DNA of 64,000 nucleotides from Trinickia dinghuensis (GCF_003367175.1 NZ_QRGA01000008.1:330942-394941), one strand, 5' to 3'. Counted from the stretch's first letter, positions 16,458 through 25,443 are shown. Translations and numbers: made by a program. Notes: a model not told the origin generated them from the sequence alone.

Positions 16458-18683
16458 CTAGGCGATCGCCGGGCTCGACACCCAGCCGATGGTGCGCAGC
16501 TCGACGTCCTCCTCGAGCTCTTGATAGGAAAGCACCGGCAAATCGGGCAGCACGGCCGCGAGCGTGGTGCGCACATAGCGGCGCACGTTGAGCGAGACGA
16601 CGACGGCCGTGCGCACCGAGGTTGCGCGCTTGCGCGGCATGCCGCCGCTCGCGGTGCCCTGATGGCCGTCGAACAGCGCGCTCACTTGCCGGCAGACGTC
16701 GTCCTTGACCTCGCGCGCGAGCCCCAGCACGTTGCCCTGCTTCGTGCGCAGCACAGCCTGCTCGAAGCGCTCCTGCAAAACGGGCTCGAACAAAATGACG
16801 TCGAGCTTGCGGGCGTTGCCGACGTGGCGATCGGTAATCATGCGGCGCAGGTCGACCCGCACGAGTTCGACGAGCGCGATCGTGTCGTCGGGCTCGCGCG
16901 GCGCCCACGTGATCATGCTTTCGAAGATGATGCGCAGATTGCGGATCGGGATGTCCTCGAGCAGCAGGCGCCGCAGCACTTCGGTAATGCGCTGCAGCGG
17001 CACGAGGCGCATCAGTTCCGCCACGAGTTCGGCGTAATCGCGCCGCACGAGCCGGATCAGATGCTGCGCTTCCTGAATGCCGATCAGCGCGGCGGCATGC
17101 TTGCGCACTTCGCTCTCGACATGTCTTGCCACCACTTCCTCAGTCCGCAGGCCGACCAGCGACTCCGGCGTCACCGTTTCGACGGTGAAGACCGCCTTGA
17201 TGCGCGGCGGCGGCGGTGCTTGCTTGACGCGAGGCTCCGCCGATTTCGCATCGAGCGGCAGCCAAACCGGCTGGGGAAACGGGCCGAACGGCTCGCCCGG
17301 CGTACGCTCGACGCCGTCCTCCAAGGGGGTGGTGCCGTCCCACAGCAGCCGGCCCAGCCGCACCTGCCCTTCCGACGCGAGCACGTCCTGGACGAACACT
17401 TGGTAGCGGCCCTCGGGCAACGCCGTGTCGAACGCCACGTGAACGCGCGGAAAGACGGGGCCGATGTCGGCTTCGACGTTCGACTTCGCCACGGCCAGCG
17501 CCGCCTGCAAGCGCACTAGATTCAGGTGCGGCGAGACCGTGCGCGCCAGCGTCACCGCGAGCGGCGACGTCACGCCCGAGGTATGCGGGCCGACCTGCGA
17601 CTCTTGTTCGCCGGCGGCGATCGGCTCTGCCAGCGTGATGAGCTTGAGCGGCGGCATCGTCTTGCGCCGGCGCAGCAGCAACGCGCCGCCGCCGCCCGTC
17701 ACGAGCGCGAGCAACCCGAACGACCATGCCGGAAAACCGGGTACGAAGGCGAAGGCGAGCAGCACGGCCGAGGCGATTAAAAGCGCGCGCGGGTGCGCGG
17801 TCACTTGTTTGCCGATCTGTTCGCCGAGCTGGCTGTCGTTGGCGTCGCGCGTCGCGACGCGCGTGGTGACGACGCCGGCCGCGATGGAAACGAGCAGCGA
17901 GGGAATCTGCGCCGACATGCCGTCGCCGACGGTCAGAATCGCGTAGCGATGCAGCGCATCGGACACGCTCATATCCTTCATGATCGTGCCGACGGCAATG
18001 CCCGCGAGAATATTGACGAATGCGACGACGGTGCCGGCGATCGCATCGCCTTTGACGAACTTCATCGCGCCGTCCATCGCGCCGTGCAGTTGCGATTCCT
18101 GCTCGAGCCGCTCACGGCGATGCTTCGCTTCCTCGGAGCTGATGATGCCCGCGCGCAAATCGGCGTCGATGCTCATCTGCTTGCCCGGCATCGCATCGAG
18201 AGAGAACCGTGCCCCCACCTCGGCAACGCGCTCGGAGCCCTTCGCGATCACGATGAACTGCACGATCGCGATGACCAGAAACACGACCCCGCCGACCACG
18301 AAATTGTTGCCGACGACGAGCCGCCCGAACGCATCGATGATGTGCCCCGCATTCGCGTGCAGCAAGATCAGCTTGCACGAGGCGATGTTCAGGGACAGAC
18401 GCAGCAGCGTCGTGAACAGCAGCATCGCCGGAAACGAAGAGAAGCTCAGCGCCGACGGCAGATAGGTCGATACCGTCAGCAAGACGATGCTGATGGCAAG
18501 GTTCAGCGAGATGAGCGCGTCCATCGCCGCCGTCGGCAGCGGCAGCACGAACAGCGAAACGACGATCGCCATGAAGCCGGCCAACGCAAGGTCGTAGGGC
18601 CGTACCGGGCGGCGCGCCTCCTCGGCGCCGCTCGCCCCCGGCCACCAGTCCTTCATTTGCTTCCTGAGCGCCGCCACGGACAT
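16458..18683 (-). CDS. sctV: T3SS export gate protein SctV
   Basis: SctV (741 aa; FlhA/YscV/HrcV) is the nonameric export gate. The N-terminal half has about eight membrane helices. The signature LRLSLNIASCKLIL and the cytoplasmic loop DAMPGKQMSIDADLRAGIIS are clear. The C-terminal cytoplasmic domain binds substrates and chaperones. It is slightly longer than usual, with a Pro-rich insert after residue 400. ATG 18683 (MSVAALRKQMKDWW) has GAGGG upstream. It is the first gene of the minus-strand T3SS operon. Confidence 0.97.
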   Translation of the reverse strand: MSVAALRKQMKDWWPGASGAEEARRPVRPYDLALAGFMAIVVSLFVLPLPTAAMDALISLNLAISIVLLTVSTYLPSALSFSSFPAMLLFTTLLRLSLNIASCKLILLHANAGHIIDAFGRLVVGNNFVVGGVVFLVIAIVQFIVIAKGSERVAEVGARFSLDAMPGKQMSIDADLRAGIISSEEAKHRRERLEQESQLHGAMDGAMKFVKGDAIAGTVVAFVNILAGIAVGTIMKDMSVSDALHRYAILTVGDGMSAQIPSLLVSIAAGVVTTRVATRDANDSQLGEQIGKQVTAHPRALLIASAVLLAFAFVPGFPAWSFGLLALVTGGGGALLLRRRKTMPPLKLITLAEPIAAGEQESQVGPHTSGVTSPLAVTLARTVSPHLNLVRLQAALAVAKSNVEADIGPVFPRVHVAFDTALPEGRYQVFVQDVLASEGQVRLGRLLWDGTTPLEDGVERTPGEPFGPFPQPVWLPLDAKSAEPRVKQAPPPPRIKAVFTVETVTPESLVGLRTEEVVARHVESEVRKHAAALIGIQEAQHLIRLVRRDYAELVAELMRLVPLQRITEVLRRLLLEDIPIRNLRIIFESMITWAPREPDDTIALVELVRVDLRRMITDRHVGNARKLDVILFEPVLQERFEQAVLRTKQGNVLGLAREVKDDVCRQVSALFDGHQGTASGGMPRKRATSVRTAVVVSLNVRRYVRTTLAAVLPDLPVLSYQELEEDVELRTIGWVSSPAIA

Positions 18684-18816
18684 GAAATCCCTCGCTAAAG
18701 AAACGCCACCGCGGAAACGGGAATCCGCGACAAAAGTGTAAAAGCGCGGGGTGCATGCCTCAATCGTGAGATTCGTAGTAAATCGCGCCTCGACGGCCGC
18801 GCCGGCGCGAAACACT

Positions 18817-18831
18817 ACTGAACAGTGCAGT
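18817..18831. promoter_or_regulatory. Imperfect dyad between sctV and luxR-2
   Basis: A 15-bp dyad, ACTG-N7-CAGT with further internal symmetry (12 of 15 positions match the reverse complement), lies in the 236-bp divergent region between sctV and luxR-2. It could be a LuxR-type operator controlling both T3SS operons. It is shorter than a classical 20-bp lux box, so the assignment is tentative. Confidence 0.35.
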
Positions 18832-18919
18832 TACGTAGGCCATGGACACGCGGCTATAGTCGAAAGCCATGAAACGGCGCTCGATCACATGAATCGCCGC
18901 TCACGAGTTGGAGGACTGC

Positions 18920-19795
18920 ATGACGAACCCCGAGGCGCGCAAGCGCCTGCCGAAAGGCAGCAGCGAACGAGATGCACGGCACGCGATCGACTTCATCGAA
19001 GCGGCGGATTGCGGGCTCGTGGTCAGCAAGCATGCCGGACGCCACGGAGAAGCGAACGGCAGCGATCGTGTCTCCGAAATCGCGGCCGATCTTTCCGCGG
19101 CGCACTCCCCGCATGAACGCAAGCAACTGCTGCGGATCGCGCTGCGCACGATCGGCTTCGACTGGTTTTGCTATTGCCGCCTGACGCGGCTGGGCGAAAT
19201 CGTGAACCGCGTGCGCTACTTCGATCTATGCTCGCCGCCCGGCTGGGCGCAGCGCTACGTCGATCAGCGCTATTTCGATATCGACCCGCGCATGGCATTT
19301 GCATGCCGACACGATTGGCCGCTCGTCTGGGACCACGAAACGCTGGCGGCCGAGCCGACGATCACAGCCGAATCGAACGCGCGCATGCAGCGCTTCATCG
19401 AAGACGCCGAAGGCTGCGGCACCCGCAGCGGGATTGCGTTCGGTCTTGTCGACCCAGGCAGCCTCGAGCACAGCGTGATCATCTTCAGTTCCGTGAATCC
19501 GACGAGCGGCTGGATCAACGACCGCGTGGTCGGCCAAGCCTATGCGCTCGGCCTCGGCGTGCACGCCTTCCTGGCCGGGCAAATGGCCTCGATGGCGCAA
19601 ACACCAACGCTGTCCGATCTGCAGCGCCGCATCCTGAACTTCACCGCAAGCGGCCTCAGCGATCGCGAGATCGCGCAGCAGTTGAACATGTCGCGCAGCA
19701 ACGTCGACTATCACATGCGGCAGATCCGCAAGAAGTACGGCGTCCTGAACCGCGTGCAGCTCGCGTATCTCGCGGGGCGGCTGTTCGTCGTCTGA
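18920..19795 (+). CDS. LuxR-type regulator 2, first gene of the sctQ operon
   Basis: This 291-aa LuxR-family regulator has an autoinducer-domain-like N-terminal region and a C-terminal helix-turn-helix with SNVDYHMRQIRKKYG. All six classic AHL-pocket positions are kept: W57 and Y61 in GWAQRY, D70-P71 in DIDP, W85 in LVWD, and G113. Of the five paralogues this is the best candidate to bind an AHL. ATG 18920 has a strong GGAGG site, better than the TTG four codons upstream. The stop is 10 bases before sctQ, so it is probably co-transcribed with sctQ-sctR. Confidence 0.88.
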   Translation: MTNPEARKRLPKGSSERDARHAIDFIEAADCGLVVSKHAGRHGEANGSDRVSEIAADLSAAHSPHERKQLLRIALRTIGFDWFCYCRLTRLGEIVNRVRYFDLCSPPGWAQRYVDQRYFDIDPRMAFACRHDWPLVWDHETLAAEPTITAESNARMQRFIEDAEGCGTRSGIAFGLVDPGSLEHSVIIFSSVNPTSGWINDRVVGQAYALGLGVHAFLAGQMASMAQTPTLSDLQRRILNFTASGLSDREIAQQLNMSRSNVDYHMRQIRKKYGVLNRVQLAYLAGRLFVV

Positions 19796-19805
19796 TTTCC
19801 ATCCC

Positions 19806-20966
19806 ATGTCCGCCACCTTGGCCAGTGCGCCGCCCAAGGCGAGCGCACCGCGCGCCGCCCCGCCCTCGCCCGCGGCGGCCGCCGGGCACCCGCTCGGCAA
19901 TGCAGCCGGGCTGCCGCGTATCAGCACGCTGGCCGCGCATGCGCTGAATCGCGCCTATGCGTGGCCGACGCCGCTCGCGTTCGCGATCGCGCAAGGCCAC
20001 TACGAATTGCGCTGGCAAGCCGACGCCGAAGTGCGCGCGCCGGGGCACATCTATACGTTTCGCTTCGGGCCGGCCGAGGGCCGCTTCGTGCTCGATTCGA
20101 TTGGCGAGCATGCCCTGATCGGCGATGCGGCGAGCGACAGCGTGCCCGCCGAGATTCGTTCCGCGCTCGTTGCCGACGCACTCGCTCCGCTCATCGACGC
20201 ACTCGAAGCGAGAACGAGACATCGGATCGAACTCGGCTATGTGCCGGCCGGTACGGCGCCGCGGGACGATCCGGCGCGCGACCCCGGCGCATTGCGCTTT
20301 TGCGTGACGCGGCCGGGCAGCGAATGGCGCTGCCATGGCGCGCTGTGCTTCACCGAGGAACGCTATCTGGGCCTGGCCTGCCCCGCCGAGCCGCCGCCCC
20401 CGAAGCTCGAGCCGAAGGACTTCGACACGCTGCCGATCGCGCTGCGCTTCCTGCTCGGCTCGACGATGCTCAGCGTCGCCGAACTGCATTCGATCGCGCG
20501 CGGCGACATCATCGGCATCGAACGCTGGCAGTCGTCCGGGCCGGCACTGCACTGCTTTGCGACGACGAGCGACGGACACGTGACCGTCTGGGCAAAGGCC
20601 GTCGGTTCGCGCATCGTCATCGACCGAATCGAGGAGAATCCCGTGACGCCATCACAACGGCCCGACGCGCCTGCCGCCGGCGCGCCGAACGCAGGCTCGG
20701 GCACCGCGGCAACGAGCGAGCCGTCCTTGACTCAGATCGACGCGCTCGAAGTGCGGGTCACGTTCGAACTCGACGAGCGCTCGATGCCGCTGGCCCAGCT
20801 GAAGGCGCTCAAAAGCGGCTATGTCATCGAACTCGAACAGCCGCTCAATCAGAGCACCGTTCATATTCGCGCGAACGGCGCCTTGGTGGGACAGGGGCAT
20901 CTGATCGCCGTGGGCAACAAGCTCGGTGTGCGCGTATCGCGCTTTTCGGAGGGCGGCGATGAGTAA
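19806..20966 (+). CDS. sctQ: T3SS C-ring protein SctQ
   Basis: SctQ (386 aa; YscQ/HrcQ/FliN-like) is the main sorting-platform (C-ring) subunit. The C-terminal 70 residues form a SPOA domain (LEVRVTFELDERSMPLAQL, later GQGHLIAVGNKLGVRVSRF). The N-terminal 50 residues are Ala/Pro-rich and divergent. It follows luxR-2 by 10 bases and overlaps sctR by 8. An internal start producing the short SPOA form, as in other SctQ proteins, is possible, but I see no clear internal ribosome site. Confidence 0.9.
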   Translation: MSATLASAPPKASAPRAAPPSPAAAAGHPLGNAAGLPRISTLAAHALNRAYAWPTPLAFAIAQGHYELRWQADAEVRAPGHIYTFRFGPAEGRFVLDSIGEHALIGDAASDSVPAEIRSALVADALAPLIDALEARTRHRIELGYVPAGTAPRDDPARDPGALRFCVTRPGSEWRCHGALCFTEERYLGLACPAEPPPPKLEPKDFDTLPIALRFLLGSTMLSVAELHSIARGDIIGIERWQSSGPALHCFATTSDGHVTVWAKAVGSRIVIDRIEENPVTPSQRPDAPAAGAPNAGSGTAATSEPSLTQIDALEVRVTFELDERSMPLAQLKALKSGYVIELEQPLNQSTVHIRANGALVGQGHLIAVGNKLGVRVSRFSEGGDE

Positions 20967-21618
20967 CATGCCGAGTCCGGTCACGATGCTGTTTCTGATC
21001 GTCGCGCTCGGCACGATTCCGTTTGCCGCGCTGATGGTCACGAGCTATACGAAGCTCGTCGTCGTGCTGGGCCTTTTGCGCACTGCGCTCGGCGTCCAGC
21101 AAGTGCCGCCGAACATCGTGCTGAACGGCATCGCACTAATTCTGACGATCTACATCATGGCGCCGGTCGGCAGCGCCATCGTCGATACGATGCAGAGCAA
21201 CCACGTCACGATCGACGGCTCGATGAGCATCGACGACGTCATGGCGATCGGGCAATCAATCACCCCGCCGCTGAAAAAATTCCTCTCGCAGCACACGGCG
21301 CCCGGGGAACGCGCCTTCTTCATGCGCTCGGCCACGGCGATCTGGCCGGCGGAGCGCGTGCAATCGCTGAAGTCCGACGACTTGATGGTGCTCGTGCCGA
21401 GCTTCATGCTCTCAGAGCTGACGCGCGCGTTCCAGATCGGCTTCGTGATCTACGTCGTCTTCGTCGTGACCGACCTCATCGTCGCCAACGTACTGCTCGC
21501 GCTCGGGATGCAGATGATCTCGCCCACCACGATCTCGATTCCGTTCAAGCTGTTGCTCTTCGTCATGCTCGACGGCTGGTCGGTGCTCGTGCACGGGCTC
21601 GTGCTGTCGTATCGCTGA
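20959..21618 (+). CDS. sctR: T3SS export-apparatus protein SctR
   Basis: SctR (219 aa; FliP/YscR/HrcR) is the pore-forming export-gate subunit. It is a four-helix membrane protein. The family signatures MVTSYTKLVVVLGLLRTALG and VLVPSFMLSELTRAFQIGF are both present. ATG 20959 (MSNMPSP), preceded by GGAGGGCGGCG, overlaps the sctQ stop. The lytic transglycosylase gene follows 16 bases later. Confidence 0.96.
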   Translation: MSNMPSPVTMLFLIVALGTIPFAALMVTSYTKLVVVLGLLRTALGVQQVPPNIVLNGIALILTIYIMAPVGSAIVDTMQSNHVTIDGSMSIDDVMAIGQSITPPLKKFLSQHTAPGERAFFMRSATAIWPAERVQSLKSDDLMVLVPSFMLSELTRAFQIGFVIYVVFVVTDLIVANVLLALGMQMISPTTISIPFKLLLFVMLDGWSVLVHGLVLSYR

Positions 21619-21634
21619 CGCATCGGGAGATGCC

Positions 21635-22363
21635 ATGCGCCGAACGCTCGCCGCGGTCGTCGTCGCATTCCTGCTGTGCATGGGGCCCGGCACCGCGCGC
21701 GCCGGCGATTTTCTGGCGCTCGCGATGCGCTGCGCCCCGACCGTCGACGCGCACACGCTCGCGGCGCTGGTCAGCGTCGAATCGGACTACAACCCGTATG
21801 CGATCGGCGTCGTGGGCGGACGTCTCTTGCGGCAGCCGGTCTCGCTCGACGAGGCGCTCGCCACCGCCGCGAATCTCGCGCGGCTCGGCTACAACTTCAG
21901 CCTCGGGCTCGGGCAGGTGAACCGCTATAACCTCGCCCGCTTCGGCGAGACGATCACGTCGATCTTCGATCCGTGCGCGAACCTGCGCGTGGCCGCCTCG
22001 ATACTGTCGGAGTGCTTCGCGCGCGCGGCGCGCACCGAAGCCGACGAACAAGTCGCGCTGCGCAAGGCCCTCTCCTGCTACTACAGCGGCAATTTTTCCA
22101 CGGGGTTCACGGCCGGCTACGTCGAACGCGTCGTCTCGCACGCGCTCGACGATGGGCATCACGAGGTCGGGCCCATTCCGCTTGCGGCCGGCAGCACGCC
22201 GCCGCCTTCCGCGCCGATGCCGGCAAAGCGCAGGGCCAACGCTTCGGCGCCAGCCCACGGCACGCGCGTGTCGCGCTGCGCACCCGGCATCGTCGTGCTG
22301 TCCGATTGCGCGAACGCGAACGATGTTCGGCCGAACGAGGGCGGCGTCAAAATCCTGCAGTAA
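21635..22363 (+). CDS. T3SS-associated lytic transglycosylase (VirB1-like)
   Basis: This 242-aa secreted enzyme is a VirB1/IpgF-type peptidoglycan lytic transglycosylase that would open the cell wall for needle-complex assembly. A signal peptide ends near GPGTARA-GDF. The catalytic Glu is in ALVSVESDYNPYAIG (around residue 49), and the second motif is LGLGQVNRYN. A C-terminal Pro/Ala-rich tail follows. It is the last gene of the luxR-2-sctQ-sctR operon. Specialised transglycosylases are known partners of T3SS. Confidence 0.88.
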   Translation: MRRTLAAVVVAFLLCMGPGTARAGDFLALAMRCAPTVDAHTLAALVSVESDYNPYAIGVVGGRLLRQPVSLDEALATAANLARLGYNFSLGLGQVNRYNLARFGETITSIFDPCANLRVAASILSECFARAARTEADEQVALRKALSCYYSGNFSTGFTAGYVERVVSHALDDGHHEVGPIPLAAGSTPPPSAPMPAKRRANASAPAHGTRVSRCAPGIVVLSDCANANDVRPNEGGVKILQ

Positions 22364-22648
22364 ACACGACGTATCGCGTCGATTCCCACCGCTGCAAAAC
22401 AGGATCTCCATCGAAGCGATTCGAAAGGACAAATTACCTGCCAAAGCCGCGCCAGTCGTACGTCTTACCGATGTTGACGACAGCGAATTGCAGGCATACC
22501 TCCTTTTCGTAGTCCTTCGCTGCAAGACCGCCCAAAACCCCAGCCGAACTACTGGTTCGACCAACTCCCGAACGCCGCTCGCGCTGGGATACTGTTGCCT
22601 CTCGCGGCACCGGGGATCCGCGCATTTCATGGATATGGAGCGAGAACG

Positions 22649-23536
22649 ATGAGTCAGTACGGCCCCCTCGACGCAGATACCGATGCCTCGAACTTTCTGA
22701 TTTACGGAGATGCCGACCTCGATAGCATGACCGATACACCGCTCGACGACGATGCCCCCGAAGGGCAGCGGCTGGCGGGCATCGCCCACGATCTAGCCAA
22801 GGTAGGGACGGCGCAAGCCCGGCACGCGCTGCTGCGCCCGGCGCTGCGAGCAGCGGGCTTCGAGTCGCTCTGCTACATGCGCGTCTCGCGCATCGGCGAC
22901 ACGATCAACCGGATCGTCTACTTCAACGCGTTTTCTCCGACCGGATGGGCGCAGCGCTATTTGCGCGAGCGCTTCCACGAAATCGACGCTCGCCTTGCCT
23001 ACTCATGCCGGCACGAGTGGCCGATGCTGTGGGATCTGTCGTCGATCGCGTCCCACGAACCGCCCGCCGGCACGGCCCAAAGCGCGGCCGGGCCGACGAG
23101 CGCGACGGCGGCGCGGGCCGAGCGTTTCGCCACGGCCGCGCGCGATGCGGGCATGCTGTCGGGCGTCTCCTTCGGCCTCGGTACGCCCGATGCGCTCGAC
23201 ACGTGCGTCGTCATGTTCTCGAACTCGCAGCCGTCCAAGGCTCGGCTACCCGACATGTCGATCGGCCACGCCTACGCGCTGGCCGTGGGTCTGCACGAGT
23301 TCCTCGCGCTGCGGGAACCGCAGATTCACCGCCCAGCCCATATCGACGAACTGAGCGGCATTCAGCGTTCGATTCTCGAACTCGTCACGCTCGGCTTGAA
23401 CGACAAGGACATCGCGGAGCGGCTCGGCACGTCGCATCACAACGTCGACTATTACCTGCGCCAACTGAAGAAGCTCTACCACGCGACCAATCGCGTGCAG
23501 CTCGCCTACATCGCGGGGCGCGTGCTCACGCAGTAA
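22649..23536 (+). CDS. LuxR-type regulator 3
   Basis: This is a 295-aa LuxR-family regulator. The autoinducer-domain-like region has W57 and Y61 (GWAQRY), but D70 is followed by Ala instead of Pro (EIDARLAY). W85 (MLWD) and G113 are kept. The helix-turn-helix contains HNVDYYLRQLKKLYH. An acidic N-terminal extension of about 50 residues precedes the sensing domain. ATG 22649 has GGAGCGAG upstream. The gene is closest in sequence to luxR-2 and is convergent with luxR-4 52 bases away. The 285 bases before it hold no other gene. Confidence 0.87.
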   Translation: MSQYGPLDADTDASNFLIYGDADLDSMTDTPLDDDAPEGQRLAGIAHDLAKVGTAQARHALLRPALRAAGFESLCYMRVSRIGDTINRIVYFNAFSPTGWAQRYLRERFHEIDARLAYSCRHEWPMLWDLSSIASHEPPAGTAQSAAGPTSATAARAERFATAARDAGMLSGVSFGLGTPDALDTCVVMFSNSQPSKARLPDMSIGHAYALAVGLHEFLALREPQIHRPAHIDELSGIQRSILELVTLGLNDKDIAERLGTSHHNVDYYLRQLKKLYHATNRVQLAYIAGRVLTQ

Positions 23537-23588
23537 TGCGTAGCGCCGATGCACGTCAACACACGCCAAGACATGCCGATATCTGGCG

Positions 23589-24380
23589 CTACGCGTTGCA
23601 CCATCCCCAGCGCGCGGCCAGATACGCGAGCTGCGCGCGGTTTTCGACGTTGAACATTTTCTGGAGCATCTTCACGTGTTGCGTAACGCGGTGCAGCGAA
23701 GCCGCAACTTCCGCGGCGATCTCATGATCGGACAGTCCCTTGACGAGCCGTTCGAGCACTGCCGCCTGCTCGTCGGTCAGCACGATCCTGCGGGCCCGCC
23801 GCGCGCAGTCGTCGACATAAGGCTGCATCAGACGGCCGATGGTCAGGCTGGCCGCCAGCACGGTGCCCATCACGCGATCGTCGATCCAATGGGCGTCGCA
23901 GGCCTGGGACGTGAGAATCACGGCCACGCGCAAATCGGCACGCGGAGCCGGCAAGCCGAGAATCAGCCCGCAGTGCATTCCGTGTGCGCGCAATGTCGAT
24001 AACAGGCTACGCACGCGCGGCTCGCTCACATTCGAGCGCGCCTCCAATTCATCGAGATTCCAAGTCACCGGAAGGCCGCTTTCGCGCAATACCGCCAGGC
24101 GCGGATCCGTTTCGTAAAGCCGGCTCTTCAAATAAGTGGTCGTAAACCCGACGTTTCCCATCTCGCGCATGGCATAGGCACGCAAGATGCGCCGCCCAAT
24201 CGTTTCCAATGCCATGTAAGAGAACGTCGAAAAGCCCGCTTGCTGCAAGCGCTCTCGGCATTCGCGCAGTTCGCACTCGTGCCGATCGGGCGCCAAGGTC
24301 GGTTCGACCTGGTGCAAATAGGCAACGGCATCACCTTGCGAAAACCATACGAGCGCCGGAAATTCGTCATTGATTGTCAT
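23589..24380 (-). CDS. LuxR-type regulator 4, divergent HTH
   Basis: This 263-aa LuxR-family regulator has an N-terminal sensing domain with W57 changed to Phe, but Y61, D70, P71 (ETDP), W85 and G113 are kept. Its helix-turn-helix departs from the other four: the recognition region reads SLHRVTQHVKMLQKMF instead of NVDYHLRQLR, so it probably reads a different operator. It is transcribed divergently from luxR-5, with a 129-base region that holds nested dyads. Confidence 0.85.
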   Translation of the reverse strand: MTINDEFPALVWFSQGDAVAYLHQVEPTLAPDRHECELRECRERLQQAGFSTFSYMALETIGRRILRAYAMREMGNVGFTTTYLKSRLYETDPRLAVLRESGLPVTWNLDELEARSNVSEPRVRSLLSTLRAHGMHCGLILGLPAPRADLRVAVILTSQACDAHWIDDRVMGTVLAASLTIGRLMQPYVDDCARRARRIVLTDEQAAVLERLVKGLSDHEIAAEVAASLHRVTQHVKMLQKMFNVENRAQLAYLAARWGWCNA

Positions 24381-24448
24381 CAGCGAATAACCCCACCCAC
24401 CGGTATCGTTTTTTTGCGTTTATTATTACGCGATGTTACGCGCACAAA

Positions 24449-24468
24449 CATAGTGGGATCAAACTATG
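24449..24468. promoter_or_regulatory. 20-bp dyad between divergent luxR-4 and luxR-5
   Basis: CATAGT-N8-ACTATG is a perfect inverted repeat with lux-box-like length. An outer pair, GTTACG at 24435-24440 and CGTAAC at 24479-24484, is almost concentric with it. The site lies in the middle of the divergent promoter region, 41 bases from luxR-5 and 68 from luxR-4. It is a likely operator for one of the local LuxR proteins. Confidence 0.55.
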
Positions 24469-24509
24469 GGTCATACGACGTAACGTGAATCTCGATCGGA
24501 GGCTCATCG

Positions 24510-25409
24510 ATGCACTACCCTGCATTGCGCAAGGACGACTCCGCACTTGCGCCGCTTTCGCATTCGTGCGGCTCCGAATCCGCCGTGGCCGGCCGCGGCC
24601 GGACGATCGAGGTCGTCTGGTGCAACGATCCGCGGCAGCTGAGCTTGGCCGCGCGGCACACGCCGCGCCTGGGCATCGCGACGGCGCTGGCGGCAGCGCA
24701 AAGCGCGTGCGAGCGCAGCCGCATGGTCAATAGCTTGCTGCACTTGATCGGATTTTCCACGTTCGCTTACTTCGCACTCGAATTCGGCCGCGAGCGTGTC
24801 GAACGGCTGTTCTTGCATGAGGCATTCATTCCCGGCACGTACCGAGGCGATTACGTGCGAGAGCGCTATCACGACGTCGATCCTCGCACCGTCGCGGCGC
24901 GCCAGGGGAGATTGCCTCTGGTGTGGGATCTACAGCAGCTCCATGCCCGGGCGCCTTGCTTGGAGCGCGGCGACGCTGCCCAAGAAGGCCTCGACGGGTT
25001 CATCAAGATGATGCGCGAGGACGGCATGCGCAGCGGCCTCATGTTCGCGATGCCGATACCGGGCACGCGGATGCACGCGTTCATGAGCTTTACGGGCCAG
25101 CGCCGCACGCACGATTGGATTACCTCGACGACGCTCGAACAGGCGCTCGCGATCGGCCTTTCGGTCCATACCGTCGCCGCTCAGCAATTGACCGCCGCGG
25201 CACGCGAGCGCACGACCGACGAGCTCACCGAGTTCGAGCGCGAGTTGCTGCTCGGCATCGCGGAAGGCGCATCGGACAAGGAGATCGGGCGCCGCCTCGA
25301 TACGAGCGCCCATAACGTCGACTACCACCTGCGCAAGCTGCGCAAGCGCTTCGGCGTCGCGAACCGTACGGAGCTGACTTACCTCACGTCGAAGCTCGAG
25401 CTGATTTGA
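24510..25409 (+). CDS. LuxR-type regulator 5
   Basis: This 299-aa LuxR-family regulator has an N-terminal extension of about 65 residues before the autoinducer-domain-like region. W57 is changed to Tyr (TYRGDY), while Y61, D70-P71 (DVDP), W85 (LVWD) and G113 are kept. The helix-turn-helix contains HNVDYHLRKLRKRFG, shared with luxR-1, -2 and -3. CGGAGG lies 7 bases before the ATG at 24510. It is divergent from luxR-4 and convergent with the nitrilase gene. Confidence 0.87.
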   Translation: MHYPALRKDDSALAPLSHSCGSESAVAGRGRTIEVVWCNDPRQLSLAARHTPRLGIATALAAAQSACERSRMVNSLLHLIGFSTFAYFALEFGRERVERLFLHEAFIPGTYRGDYVRERYHDVDPRTVAARQGRLPLVWDLQQLHARAPCLERGDAAQEGLDGFIKMMREDGMRSGLMFAMPIPGTRMHAFMSFTGQRRTHDWITSTTLEQALAIGLSVHTVAAQQLTAAARERTTDELTEFERELLLGIAEGASDKEIGRRLDTSAHNVDYHLRKLRKRFGVANRTELTYLTSKLELI

Positions 25410-25443
25410 GGCGATTGACGCCGGATCGAGGCTGGCGCCGGAC

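Noticed and set aside
22553..22563. TGGT-TCG-ACCA dyad before luxR-3 as an operator
   Set aside because: It is short, occurs by chance often in GC-rich DNA and does not match the dyads near the other luxR genes.
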